A stretch of DNA of 64,000 bases from Diploptera punctata (GCA_030220185.1 JASPKZ010005703.1:868001-932000), one strand, 5' to 3'. Positions 51,735 to 62,950 are shown, numbered from the stretch's first letter. A program made the numbers and translations. Notes: a model not told the origin generated them from the sequence alone.

Positions 51735-52385
51735 TTATAGACAATCGACACGAGATGTCATCCTGCGTGACGGTCATTTTTACTCTCAAAACATGCGTCT
51801 GGTGCTCGTTTCAATTCGAGGTTGAGTCAATCCCAGGGATTTGATTCCGCCAGAATGTTAATAGATAGATCATCGGTTGATTAATGTCTTTGACATCGTC
51901 CGATTCCTAATAGCCAATTTTTTCGGTCCATCCAATCTTCTGGTTGTAGATGTTTCTCCTTCATGTATAAATATATTCCCTGACTGCAGGAGGTTTTATG
52001 TCTTCAGGACAGCATCATACTCACAGAAACAAAGAAGAAAGAAGATAGAATAGAAACTTTAGATTCATATGTACATACATACAGAGGTGTTAAAAAGAAT
52101 TAAATAACTAAAGAGCGGTTTCAGTACTTATCAAGAAATATAAGAGATATATCACGAACTAGGAAGCAATAAATGAAAAATAATTAAAATCAATATATTT
52201 CGTTTTTGATATAACATACTCTACTTTAGGAATATATGGAATTAGTGGGGACGAAAATTATTTAATAAAAGATAAATTCAGGATGTTAATACCACTTAAA
52301 AAAACCCCGATTGCATCGGAAATAGAACCCGCGACCTTCCGCATTGTAGCTTCTTGCCTCAACCAACTACACTACAGCGTATTTG
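51735..52385 (-). mobile_element. SINE family A split by a LINE fragment
   Basis: The tail part 51735-51854 (CCTGCGTGACGGTCATTTTT, GTCTGGTGCTCGTTTCAATT) and tRNA-head part 52292-52385 (GAACCCGCGACCTTCCGCAT, CTACACTACAGCG) align with the two ends of 30044-30351. The break lies where the uninterrupted element reads GCCAGAAGGTTTGGCTC. Confidence 0.8.
51855..52291 (+). mobile_element. RTE LINE endonuclease-domain fragment nested in a SINE
   Basis: ATGTTAATA flanks both sides (51855-51863 and 52283-52291), a plausible 9-bp target duplication. Inside, QDSIILTETKKKEDRIETLD, SYVHTYRGVKKN and (after shifts) AVSVLIKKYKRYITN, TLGIYGISGDENYLIKDKF match the N-terminal apurinic-type endonuclease of RTE elements, including the LTETK block with its metal-binding Glu. 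It is one of only two endonuclease segments in the window; all other RTE fragments are 3' ends. Confidence 0.75.
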
Positions 52386-52440
52386 GATTTACTACTTAAC
52401 GTAGTTACCCAAATTCCTCTATGCGGGCAGCAGTCTCATA

Positions 52441-52965
52441 CAGCTGCCAAAATTCTATGAGAAAAAGTATTTCTTGCGCGCATCCCGTAACTCTGCGGCA
52501 AGTCATGATCCATTAGACCGTTCGACCCCAGTGCGAGTGTCAAAGTTACATTTTACAGTTAAATATTTATCCTATTCACCTTCATTCATTAATAAAAATT
52601 GAATGAAAATACATAAATATTCCAATTTGTACTTTAATTATTGTCAAAAGAACTCGCAATAATAATGTTTTTAGGATTCTTATCAGAATGAATTACTCAA
52701 TTTATAATGCTTAATTGTCTCCAATAAGAGTAATTTTATCCTGATAACGTATTTATGGGTTTTATGTCCTCATTTATTGAGTTCAGAACGTAATTGGATT
52801 AATTGTAGCTTATTTCCAAGACTAATGCTATTGTCTATAAAGAGAAATAAAAAAATGACGTAAACCAATGTACAATCGTCATTTCAAAAATTATGATAAA
52901 GTACAACTATTTGAAATTCGGAAGGAAAAGTATCAACTAAAGCAATAACACTTAATTTTCCTTGG
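52441..52965. other. No recognised feature
   Basis: AT-rich, no shared repeat identified. Confidence 0.42.
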
Positions 52966-52969
52966 AACA

Positions 52970-53195
52970 AATGGTGAATGAAAGATGGACATGGAAACAT
53001 CTAGTAAAACTAAGGGGAAACCGTATTGTAGGCAGGACAAGAATGACATCTAGTAAAACTAAGGGGAAACCGTATTGTAGGCAGGACAAGAATGAAGTGA
53101 GAGAATAGCATTAACATGATTTCTGGGAAGTGATATATACAGGGAATGATTAGGAAATAGTAGAGATGTATGGAAATCTTATGGGCGTTTTTCTG
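52970..53195 (+). mobile_element. RTE-type LINE scrap with 49-bp internal duplication
   Basis: Sense, degraded C-terminal codons. The unit ACATCTAGTAAAACTAAGGG ... GGACAAGAATG is present at 52997-53045 and identically at 53046-53094. Other copies have it once. Confidence 0.8.
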
Positions 53196-53394
53196 AAATA
53201 TTCAAAATGTTATAGTCCGTGACTTTGGTTTCAACGTTTAATTATCTTTAGGGATCAGAATAATGCATGTGTATGCATTTGAGTCCAAAAATTACTAAAT
53301 ATGAAACAAAACATACTGATTCAAAAGTACAGATCCTAAGTAACTTCAACTACATGGATGTTGAATTGCCTGCCTATATTTGAATGATTTTTTA

Positions 53395-53726
53395 TCTTTA
53401 TTATTATTAATATGTTTATTATTATTATTATTATTATTAATATGTTTATGTTTATTATTATTATTATTATTATTATTAATATGTTTATGTTTATTATTAT
53501 TATTATTATTATTAATATGTTTATGTTTATTATTTTTATTATTATTATTAATATGTTTATGTTTATTATTATTATTATTATTAATATGTTTATGTTTATT
53601 ATTATTATTAATATGTTTATTATTATTATTATTATTAATATGTTTATTATTATTATTGTTATTAATATGTTTATTATTATTATTATTATTATTAATATGT
53701 TTATTATTATTATTATTATTAATATG

Positions 53727-53807
<81 letters not shown>

Positions 53808-53808
53808 G
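53395..53808. repeat. (ATT)n array with AATATGTTTATG interruptions
   Basis: Short ATT blocks separated about a dozen times by AATATGTTTATG or AATATGTTT, then a pure ATT run (53730-53808). The interruptions form a higher-order repeat of gradually changing length (roughly 50 down to 30 bp). Open frames through it are artefacts. Confidence 0.95.
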
Positions 53809-53811
53809 TAA

Positions 53812-54150
53812 GTCCATCACTGTGGTCTCGAGGTAGCGTGCTGTCTTGTCAAGCAGCGGGGCTGGGTTCGATCCCCGGTCGGGGCAGTTTTTCTGGGTGA
53901 GGTTTTTACCGGGGTTTTTCCTCACCTATAAGACAAATGTCAGGAAAACTTTAAGGCCCAAACGGTCCCCGAAATCATATGGCCATCATCATCATCAACC
54001 TTATCATTATCATCATCATCCTTTACCGGTGTGGAAAGCAACAGGAAGCTACCACACCTACAATTCCCTAGAAAAGCTGCAAGCATAGCATGAAAATGCT
54101 ATGATTGCAGTGAAGGACCTGCCTTCGCGCAGAATTACTATGGATGGATT
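53812..54150 (+). mobile_element. tRNA-derived SINE, family C
   Basis: Near-identical to 8914-9225 and 39786-40130, directly after the ATT array. Keeps the B box GGGTTCGATCCCCGG and the 3' hairpin. Confidence 0.93.
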
Positions 54151-54389
54151 ATTATTATTTATTTTTTAACAATTCATATCAAATGACTCTTGAATGTAGA
54201 ATAAAATTATAATACTATGCAGATAGAAAACAGAAAAAAACCCTTTTGTTGTTATTGTTAACAGTTCATAATTAAGCGACAAGTTGCGAATAAATTGGTC
54301 ACTTTATCGACACTTCTGGGTTAACTTCGATCACATCTCGTGCTATTCACATGTTTATTCACATTTCCACCATATACTTACATCATGTG

Positions 54390-54625
54390 ATTTTTACCCA
54401 TAGGTCTACATGTAAGTCTCCTCCATTTCTCACGTCTGTTAGTGTCCCTTTTATCCAAAAATGTTTCAAACCACTTCTCATAATCTTTTTCCTAACATAA
54501 CGTAAGAGACCCCGTTTCAATTCTATATATTATAACTTGAAGAATTATGTTTTATATATTTTTGATTTAACATTTTTAGAGAAATTTTGATAAGAGTCTA
54601 CATATTGCATCTATAACACACTACA
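54390..54625 (-). mobile_element. RTE-type LINE fragment, degraded
   Basis: The minus strand resembles the region upstream of the C-terminus (FLDKRDTNRREKWRR-like, compare FLDQREINRQMNEE at 48650). Weak but collinear with 48640-48790. Confidence 0.55.
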
Positions 54626-55640
54626 TCCTAAAATAGAAATATACCATCTACTGGATATAACAGAAGATTCTAGACGCGTAAAGACCTTGGACATTAAAAA
54701 GGACATGGAGTGGTTGGATAGAGACAAGTGGTGAAGAAAAATAAAACCTTAGGCACAGAAAGATGTGTAAACATTAAAATTCTGCATATAAATAAATAAA
54801 TAAAAACGAAATTTTACAAAAAAATCAATATTATAGGTGCAACAACTCTTTCATTAGATTTGGTAAGATGGTCCAATCTCTCTTTGAAGGAGTGGTAAAA
54901 TTGTGTTCCAAAAACGCCACGTGAATAACAATAAAATTATATATATAATAAAATTTATCAACCGTTTCACGACCAGTTCTTAACCGCAATTCAATACACT
55001 GACATGTTTAATGCCCAATCTACCAAGTTCAGCACGACAAAGATATTCTCATGGAGTGAAATTAAATTTGGCTAACTTCCGCTTATATTCAGATCGCTAC
55101 TCGTAAGGGAAAAAAATCCTGGCAATCGATATACGAACGTTTTTTTCATTAATACAATTGTATTTCTTTGAGCAATTCAAAACTTCAATCCACAACAAAG
55201 ATCCGCTCAATATTTCATACGTCACTGCATTAACAATGCCATTTTTTAATCATTCTCAAGATGTGGCTCACACCCCCCTTTTAAAATACTGAAATAATGT
55301 TTCGGTTTAGTAATGCATAGAGGGTGGAAGTAATATAACTGCGCATATTTTAAGTATGAAATCCTTGTAGGAAATATGACAAAAATGTATTGTTGTAGAC
55401 TGTGGTTTTAATAGAAAAAATTCATATTCTATTGATGGATTTTTTTTTTAATTTGGCGAGTATTGCACTAATTTTCTCACATATAGGCCTATATAGGGGA
55501 CGTGAAATGAAACAACTTTTCCTTTCAGATTGTTTCTTCAATTAAATACATAGTACCCCTCTACAGCATTTCCAATTCTCTTTACATAATACCAATAAAA
55601 TGTATTTCACTCGTGCCTGAATTTAATTTGTAGTTAAACA
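54626..55640. other. No recognised feature
   Basis: About 1 kb with no recognised gene or repeat. The RTE-like phrase WSGWIETSG around 54700-54735 is too short to call. Confidence 0.4.
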
Positions 55641-55644
55641 ATAC

Positions 55645-55930
55645 CACAAGATCAAAAAAGTCATCATCATTATGTTTGATGCTAAACCCATTGCAGGCTT
55701 TGACCGCCCCAACTAAGCGCCTCCATCCATTTCTATCTTATGCTTTCCTTACCATCCCTGGACTCCCCTAACCTTCAGATCCTGTTCACTCTGTCTAGCC
55801 ATCTGGCAAGAGGTCTTCCAACTTTTCTTTTTCCCTCTATTTTAGAGAATGTGATTCAACGGGCAATGTCTGTTTCTTCCAGTCGATGTAAATGTCACAG
55901 CCATCTCAACCTTGAAGATTTTATTATTCT
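55645..55930 (-). mobile_element. LINE RT C-terminal fragment (RTE-like)
   Basis: The minus strand resembles WLGHLHRLEETDIAR, then KIEGKRKVGRPLARWLDRVN and a short HHDD-coding (ATG)n end. Broken by stops. Confidence 0.68.
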
Positions 55931-55989
55931 ACGAGTCTTCTTATTCTTCCTCTTATTTTTTTATTTATGATATTTTCATTCTGTTTATT

Positions 55990-56260
55990 TCGCATATAAC
56001 TCCTCGGAGGAAGACGCAATGCATATGCAGCCACAGTCTATCCATCTCTTGGTTGGTCTTCCTCTTGCTCTTATCCCGTCCATTGGTCTACCTTCTTTAG
56101 CTCTTTTTGCAAGTCTGTTGTCTTCCGTTCTTTCTACGGCCTATATGATCTTTCCAATATTTTCGTCTGTCTATAATAAATTTGGTTATGTCTTGAGTTT
56201 GACATTTGTCTCTAATTTTTGTATTGTTTATCCTATCAAATAATGTTTTCCCCTGAATAG
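55990..56260 (-). mobile_element. LINE RT C-terminal fragment (RTE-like)
   Basis: Minus-strand KTLFDRINNTKIRDKCQTQD, ITKFIIDRRKYWKDHIGRRK, NGRQQTCKKS. This is the same type of tail as other RTE fragments but from a different subfamily. It ends at a frameshift near 56100. Confidence 0.72.
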
Positions 56261-56389
56261 TAAGATCAAAAAATACTAAAGGAAAAAGTTGTCCTATTTC
56301 ATGGCTCATACACACTATATGAAAATCACACCAATTCTTTCCATCATTATAAAGTAATGCATCAATAAATTTAAGTATAAAAATGCACA

Positions 56390-56560
56390 GGATGGACAAC
56401 ACAAGATGACCATAGACCTTAGAATGGATAGCACCAGTGATGACATAAAGAAAGTTGTAAGAACGATATCCAGGAAAGGAAGGGGATTGGAAAAACAAGG
56501 ACTGCTTACCCAGAAGGAATTTCAAACAGATAAACAATCTGTAACAGTTGTAATAATCTA
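56390..56560 (+). other. Unrecognised charged open frame
   Basis: An open stretch reading MTIDLRMDSTSDDIKKVVRT, ISRKGRGLEKQGLLTQKEFQ, TDKQSVTVV. Composition is less low-complexity than most chance frames here. No family is recognised, and no clean splice donor follows (CAGTTGTAA). It could be transposon-derived. Confidence 0.3.
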
Positions 56561-56880
56561 TACTTTTTTTTTCCCTGAGAAAGTCATATATTTGTAAACC
56601 GAAATGTATGAGACATTTGACTATATTTAACACAAGGAATCAAATCAAAGTCTGCACACTTACATTACTCCCATATTGTATTATTGCAAAATATAAACTA
56701 CATACTCTATCCCTAATCTCATATTATTATGATTAGGTTCTACGGAAAATGTATTGCACAGTTATAATAGATAACCCTACATCTTAAAAGCATTACATTG
56801 TTAAAATCATAAAATATATGTGTATTTTATATGAAACATGAAAGAAGTATGGATCTCCGATTAATCATTTTATACAATAA
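56561..56880. other. No recognised feature
   Basis: AT-rich. Confidence 0.45.
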
Positions 56881-56889
56881 TTATAAGAT

Positions 56890-57365
56890 CATTAGCTAAA
56901 ACCCGGCGTGCACTGCTACGCCCATATAAATGAAAATTAATGTGCATTTATGTTTAGTTGAATAAATAAGAGGAAAAATGTATATCGTAATTATTTTAGA
57001 TGCCCCATGCTGTTTACCCGTCGTTGTCCGGGAATCTACTCATTCCGATCTTCTTGGCATAAATGAGCTGAAAGACAAAAAATAATGTAGGCCTACTTCT
57101 TATGATTAGTTGAATAAGTAAAATGAAAAATAATTATAAATGTATATGGTAATTATTTTAAGATTCCCTGTGCTGATTACCCGGTGTTGCCCGGGTATCT
57201 ACTTTTCTCGATCTTCTTGGCATAAATGAGCTAAAAGACAAAATTCGTTATTGTGAGTTATCCGTAAAAGACACCCGCCATAAGCTGCTATGCTTGTACA
57301 GGAATCTACGTACTTGTCTCGATCTTCTTGGCATCAATGAGAAGCAAAAATGGTTGTTGTGAGTG
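56890..57365 (+). repeat. Three degenerate tandem repeats around CGATCTTCTTGGCAT
   Basis: The block [AT]CCGATCTTCTTGGCATAAAT, GAGCTGAAAGACAAAA occurs near 57040, again near 57210, and as CGATCTTCTTGGCATCAATG near 57320. Each is preceded by a CCCGG-GTTG-CCCGG-type phrase. Spacing is about 165 and 110 bp. Confidence 0.75.
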
Positions 57366-57379
57366 ATAAACGTATGCTG

Positions 57380-57655
57380 TCGCGGACTTTTTTGTAGAGT
57401 GTTTTGAGATATTCAATTCTGTGTACATTCATTTTGTGTATTTGTTATGGTTTAGGCAGCGTAAGCCATTTATGCGTCCAAAGAACTATTTTTTCACATT
57501 TTCCACTACAAATGGCGATTTTTAAGGGTGTAGGAGTTGGGCATTACAACTCTCTTATAGCCTACGTTCATCCCGGGAATGTCCTGAACATTTTGCAAAA
57601 AGCCCCATCACAATCGGATCAATGGTAGCCTATGACCGCGCATAAAGTACAAACA
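57380..57655 (+). repeat. Dispersed-type repeat ending (CAAA)n
   Basis: CTACGTTCATCCCGGGAATG ... CCCCATCACAATCGGATCAA ... GTACAAACAAACAAACAA. I associate the phrase about an AATCGGATCA site followed by CAAACAAACAAACA with interspersed retroposon ends in many insects. No second copy in this window. Confidence 0.45.
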
Positions 57656-58184
57656 AACAAACAATTTTTATATGTTAGATTATAAGATCATTATGAAAAG
57701 TCAATATGTTATTAGATGACAACTTGAAAGTAGTGATGATTTTCACTTCTTGTCTTCAACAGCATTTTTATTATATAAGTTATTTATAATTTACATAATT
57801 ACATTCATGGTAAAAATAATTTAAATCTTTGGCAGAAAAATTATAATTTACATGGATCAATTTAAGTAGATATTATCTAATGAAATATAGCTCTTTTAAT
57901 AATTAGGGGAAAAAACTTGTTATAAATTTCATTTTTTTAAATCTAGAATCAAAATTATATATGATTAGAATGTATTTAGAACTAAGTTGTTTGATAAATT
58001 ACAAATTATCTACATATGTATTTATAACTACTGCAGCAGGCCTATTTAAAACTATTATATTTATTATTAAGTATATTTTTATGTTAGTAATACATATTTA
58101 GTGTAGTTTGAGAGATAATTATAATGGACATATATACATATATGTATATATGTAGAATATATACATATTCTACGCGGTATCTTA
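57656..58184. other. No recognised feature
   Basis: Very AT-rich. A palindromic ATATATACATATATGTATATAT lies at about 58130-58151. Confidence 0.45.
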
Positions 58185-58240
58185 TTTTACTTGAGTGGTG
58201 ATACAACTTTATGGTCTTAACTCTTCCAGTTTAAATAAGA

Positions 58241-58290
<50 letters not shown>
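58185..58290 (+). mobile_element. CR1-like LINE extreme 3' end plus ATT tail
   Basis: TTGAGTGGTGATACAACTTT, ATGGTCTTAACTCTTCCAGT, TTAAATAAGAA then 18 ATT triplets. Compare GGTTGAGTGGTAGACAAGGC ... CTTAACTCTGCCAG ... AATAAAG at 32533-32582. Severely 5'-truncated. Confidence 0.75.
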
Positions 58291-58292
<2 letters not shown>

Positions 58293-59027
58293 TGGGTTTA
58301 AATATTTTTCTTATTTTGGATATGTAGGCCTAAGAAAATTGTGTTTACTTCATCTAATATTTAAAGATGTTAAAATGTTTTTTTTCTCCTTGGTTTACTT
58401 GGCCTTTAGGTCTTCTACTCCACTCAGCTAGAAGTAACAAATGTTATATTTTATTTTAAAACTAACACATCAATAAGCTATATAGGCTAAGTTACTTAAA
58501 AATAGGTAAAAATTACAATTTGCTTGTAACATAAGCCTAAATTAATTTTCACATATTTGAGAAAAATACATTAAAAGCATGGAATATGAATACAATAATA
58601 TTAATCTATGATTTACACTACACTGAAATGTAAATATGGCCCAATTTAATTTATGTTGCATAGAAAATGCTACTGAAAAATAGAATAATCTATAGTAGAC
58701 AAAATAAGAAAAGTTAATGAAATATTTACATCATATGTGTATGTCTTCATTAGTGAAAATTATTTTGAATTATATAGAAAAATTACGATAAAAATCTGTA
58801 AATTTCATTAAAAGCACACATAACCTAATACATATGAAATATATAATATAGTTCCTAATTATTTTATTATTATTATTATTATTATTGTTGTTGTTTTTGT
58901 TGTTGTTGCTGTTGGTTATTGTTAAATTCCAATGTTAGGGCCTGTAGTGCATGCACATAGGGCGAATTTGAACTAAGAAAGAAAATATTATTTGTATAAT
59001 TTATTGTTAAATTGTAAATAAGGAATA

Positions 59028-59067
<40 letters not shown>

Positions 59068-60664
59068 ACTATATTTAAAAAAAGGCAGGTAACCTAATTA
59101 TTTATAACTAGACCTAACTTCCAAGATAATTTAATTAGAATTGTAGATATGTTATAATACAAGAAACAATATTTTTTTAATAGGGCCTATACTGTATCTG
59201 TATTCTTAATTTACTCCAGATTAAATTAGTATTAACGCTTTTATAAACTTACGTTGTTTATAAAAATTATAAAAGTAAAGAGTGGGTTCAATTTAATTTT
59301 CCGATACATTTGGCTTATCTACAGTGGTAGGAAATCTTGTCCACATAGCCTATAATAAGAAATATTTTAACTCAAACATGCAACATGCCTTGTAAACATT
59401 GGTTGAAATGGATGTAGGCCTACTGTAAATTATGAAAGGAGTTAGTTGATCATATTCAATCTTCTCAAAACTTAAGAATGCATCACTAGTCGCAATGAAT
59501 CACATAAAATAGTTGACCAATCAAATATAGCCTTCATTCCTAATGATTTTCAATGTATGGTTCTACGGAAAACTATAACTTCCCATTTTTTTTCTAACAT
59601 AGAACGAGTGTAAGAAAATATCGTATAATTTTCTAAAATATGAGGTATAATGGGTTTAGCCATTAAGCTAATTTTAATATATGTCGTACGAAACAATAAA
59701 CTTGAATATTTTCCTGTTGGGGAAAATTATCGTTAAGTTTTAAATGATTAACATGTTTCTGCTATCCTAAAGATCACATTTTTATCATGAGGTATATTTT
59801 AAAAATTATATAATTTTTTCCAAGTCCTTTATACGGCGCATCGTACAGCCTACTTATTTAATTAAGCTATATGATTAACACAAATGGCTATAAATATTAT
59901 AGGCTACTATTATTGAATTCCTAGCAGTCTCCATTGATTAAATATCACACATGTCCTATAAAAATACAGAAGTTCTACGAATACCATAAAGGCTACTTTA
60001 TACAAGAATATGTATGCCTATGTAACGGATATGAAGTTTCTTTATATTTACAGGTTTATTTATGTTTTGTATATTATTTTATATGTTTAGCTTAAAAAGT
60101 AGAAGTCTAGCGAAATTGTAACTGGCTGATGCAATGATAATATATTTCATTATATTTACTAACATGACAGTCTCTCGATAAAATGTGATTGTGCATTTGC
60201 TAGGCCTACTACGTATATTAACATTAGGCGTAATAAGTAAACACTGTATTATGTTCCATGAATGAGATATCTATAATAATGTTAAAAACGATATTCTTTT
60301 TTATTCAAATAGCTTACGACATAATATTAACAAAATGAATATCCAATTGTCTTCAGAAATAGCATAGAACATATAATCATACGTTATTAAATCGGATTTA
60401 TTGGGTTTATTACTGTGAACATAAATGAGAGAAAAACGCGGCTAAAAAGTTTTTAGTATAGAGTAGCGAATTCCTCCGTAATCAAAGGTGCCTTTACAGG
60501 AATTAGCTTTCAAATTATAATATATTTATAATGTTTTAAGAAATGTATATTGCTGTGAAATATGACGTAATAAGAAATCAGAAGGTCGTGAAAATAAGAC
60601 GGCGAGGAAAATGATATCACAGATAATACATTAAAGATGTAAAATATGATAAGGAAAGTTATTT
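58291..60664. other. AT-rich, repeat-poor stretch; likely first intron
   Basis: About 2.4 kb with only two ATT runs (58862-58885, 59029-59063) and no SINE or LINE fragment that I can identify, unlike the rest of the window. It lies directly downstream, in gene orientation, of the splice donor at 60665-60670, so the simplest reading is intron-proximal sequence. No further exon recognised. Confidence 0.5.
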
Positions 60665-60670
60665 ACTTAC

Positions 60671-60710
60671 GTTTAAGAGGTTTGGGGTTACTCTGTTTCC
60701 TCCTGGACAT
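60671..60710 (-). CDS. First coding exon of a FOG/SALL/BCL11-type zinc-finger regulator
   Basis: Minus strand: ATG at 60710-60708, MSRRKQSNPKPLK plus one base (C), then donor GTAAGT at 60670-60665 (phase 1). MSRRKQxxP at the extreme N-terminus is a known NuRD/RBBP4-binding motif of FOG (ZFPM), SALL and BCL11 transcription corepressors. The form SNP-x-x-x-K followed by a codon starting with C (Arg would fit) is closest to vertebrate FOG1 (MSRRKQSNPRQIKR). The insect counterpart would be u-shaped. Start choice: an in-frame TGA lies two codons upstream and A is at -3. No other exon is visible, and the next lies below 60664, possibly beyond this window. SALL or BCL11 homologues remain alternatives. 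Confidence 0.75.
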
Positions 60711-60920
60711 TTTTCAAAGCGCACACTTACACCAACAACACATGTCAACATAGTTCACGCGGGCACACCACCATCTTGTCTTGACTCGATGCTGCTCACA
60801 CGTCCGTTCCCCACTCTAAACCACGAGCGACTGACTGCTTCAAGCCAGCTGCAAGTACAGGTGCCCGCCATTACAGCTCACCCCGAGGCCCGCGAACCCC
60901 ACAGTACATGTCAAATTAAG
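60711..60920 (-). promoter_or_regulatory. Probable 5' UTR/promoter of the MSRRKQ gene, with uORFs
   Basis: Markedly GC-richer, with more CG dinucleotides than its surroundings. On the minus strand upstream ATGs exist: one at about 60873 opens MAGTCTCSWLEAVSR (38 codons, stop before the main ATG), and one at about 60777 opens MVVCPRELC. Such uORFs could dampen translation. No TATA box or initiator was assigned, so the transcription start is unknown. Confidence 0.5.
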
Positions 60921-60999
60921 CTTTACATGTATATAGCACACAAATGACTAATTTTTAACCAATTAATTAATGACATAATTAGAGAGAAAAATTTTCCGT

Positions 61000-61326
61000 C
61001 GCTGTGGCGTGATCGGTAGCTTTCCTACTTCCATTCCAGCAGTCCGGATTCGATTCCCTAGTCGTTATCATGCTCGCTTTTTTGTTCCGGGGTTTGTGGG
61101 TTCATACCCGACCGAAGACGATATATTTTTTAAGGGCGTAGTATGAGTTCCTTCGGAAAAAAAACATTGATCACGTGACGTAGATTTAGGAACATAAGAG
61201 AACCACAGGGCTGAAAAAAAGGAGGTCTGTGACCAAAATTTGTTGGCCCTTTCACATCCAGCTTTTAATTTCGATATTAATTATCTTGACTGTTAAAGGG
61301 CGCCGCTAAATAAAATATATATTAAC
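61000..61326 (+). mobile_element. SINE-like element
   Basis: tRNA-like head GTCGCTGTGGCGTGATCGGT with CGGATTCGATTCCC, then a second B-box-like GTGGGTTCATACCCG, then TTAAGGGCGTAGTATGAGTT and the 3' end TGTTAAAGGGCGCCGCTAAA, TAAAATATATATTAACTAAC. The 3' end matches 14720-14757. Confidence 0.62.
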
Positions 61327-61730
61327 TAACAATAGCGAGATATTTAGCCTAAATCTCCAACTATGGTCTGGGTGCTGATATTTGTGCCTTAAATCCCGGA
61401 TAATGTGCACATTTTTCTCTGCAGTTACATTATTTTTAGCTACCAGGCGCACGGTCCAAGCTCATAATTAATTAAATATACTTTTTATTATATCCAAATA
61501 CTGTAGTCCTTACTAAAATTGTTAATTTATAAATTACTCATTGATAATGAATGTATCCATCAAATCAAAGATCAGGGTTCATAGGCTATCTTCACACAGT
61601 TCTGGATGTATTTACAATTTTTATGAGGAATATTTTATACATTTTATAGGCCTAACAGAAAAGCTGGAATTTTAGTTAATTTACAATTCAGAACACTATG
61701 TTTTTATTTCGCGTCCGATACGCGCGTGCA
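61327..61730. other. No recognised feature
   Basis: AT-rich. Confidence 0.45.
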
Positions 61731-61796
61731 CACACAGACTCAGACTCGCGCGCACACACACACACACAAACATATACCTATATATATATATATATA
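61731..61796. repeat. (CA)n/(TA)n microsatellite
   Basis: CG-containing CA repeats (CGCGCGCACACACACAC) then TA repeats. Confidence 0.9.
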
Positions 61797-61956
61797 TAAT
61801 CACTCATTCAGGGAGGCCCTCAATTTCCTCGTGTGGTCAAAAAACTATACATGTGATCCATAATTAAAATCCCTCTCCCGACAGGTCGTGTCACTGTAAG
61901 GCCCGGATGGTGTGTGGGTCGTAAAAGTACCTTTAAGGTGAGAGGTTAAACTGTGG
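61797..61956 (+). mobile_element. SINE family D, 3' part
   Basis: AATCACTCATTCAGGGAGGC, CGACAGGTCGTGTCACTGTA, TTAAGGTGAGAGGTTAAAC, as at 36155-36298. Confidence 0.82.
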
Positions 61957-61966
61957 CAATGGAATG

Positions 61967-61967
<1 letters not shown>

Positions 61968-61998
<31 letters not shown>
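61968..61998. repeat. (TA)n microsatellite
   Basis: TA run after a GGAATGGAATATAT junction. Confidence 0.9.
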
Positions 61999-62001
<3 letters not shown>

Positions 62002-62290
62002 CATACTTAATGACAAAAATTATCATCCAGGGAATTGGACTTAATGATGGGTGGTACAGTTTTTAGTAGATGAAATCAGGTGTTGAGGAATATGCTCCAC
62101 GGACTACTTGTTATTTCTTAATTAGTAAATTATGTATTTTCTCACGATCTATTGGACGGATTTCTACAAATTGCCAGCGGATATTTAACAAATTCTTGTG
62201 TACAATTTAACATATGAATGTTTAACAGTGTGTTATTACGTATTTTATATGCATATAAAAGTATACTGAAACAGTATATTCTTTTATCTC
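61999..62290. other. No recognised feature
   Basis: AT-rich; nothing recognised. Confidence 0.45.
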
Positions 62291-62294
62291 CAAC

Positions 62295-62532
62295 CGCAAC
62301 AGGCCTAGAAGGTCCTTGGCCTACTATCCGGCTGCTGGCCTCACATCCACATGTGTTAATCACAGAGGTAGACGATCATGTAGCCAGTGTAGGGGCGACA
62401 TGTGGTCAGCATGTCGAGTCCCCCAGCCGTTATAGCTGGTCTTCTCTATCTGGAGCCGCTACTTATTGTAGCTACCCAAATGCCTCGCGATACTGGGTGG
62501 ACACCGGTCCCATACTGGCCGAAATTCCATTA
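62295..62532 (-). mobile_element. SINE family F, antisense
   Basis: GGCCTACTATCCGGCTGCTG, GACGATCATGTAGCCAGTGT, CCAGCCGTTATAGCTGGTCT, GGTGGACACCGGTCCCATAC match the reverse complement of the family F body at 7640-7862. The tRNA-like head is lacking. Confidence 0.7.
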
Positions 62533-62539
62533 TTCACAT

Positions 62540-62650
62540 AATGTAAGCTGCTATGATCTAGTGATTATGTTTTGGCTCAAAAGTAACGGTCCCGAGTTTA
62601 ATCACCGGTGGGGACTAATTTATTGACTGCAATTTTTTTCTAGGTTTATA
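62540..62650 (+). mobile_element. tRNA-like SINE remnant
   Basis: GCTATGATCTAGTGATTATG (A-box-like) and CCGAGTTTAATCACCGG (degenerate B box). Resembles a family B head but has no body. Confidence 0.42.
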
Positions 62651-62950
62651 AGTAAACTTATGGCTAAAATAGTCCCTGAACACCATCTTGCGGTCATAAT
62701 CGTCCATATCACATTAAGCTTGTTCCGTTCGAATGCAAAATGAATATGTCTTGCCCAAAATAGTCGTGTTACCGACACTAAACTCATTATGTGAGGGCCT
62801 CTATGTCCTTGTGTAGTTAAAAAAAGGTATTATGCCCGAGAGGCCTTGTTCCGAGTGATGTAGGGAACATAAAGAGAACCTGCAGAGAGAGAGAGGATGG
62901 ACTAATGAAAAGAAAGAAGGGGGAAGGGAGACAGAGTGGATATTCTGTAG
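62651..62950. other. No recognised gene
   Basis: 62780-62825 (TTATGTGAGGGCCTCTATGT) faintly resembles the family D 3' module. A GA-rich patch lies at 62880-62940. Confidence 0.4.

Noticed and set aside
53380..53900. Long Leu/Ile-rich open frames suggesting membrane proteins
   Set aside because: Translation of an ATT array with AATATGTTTATG interruptions; pure low complexity.
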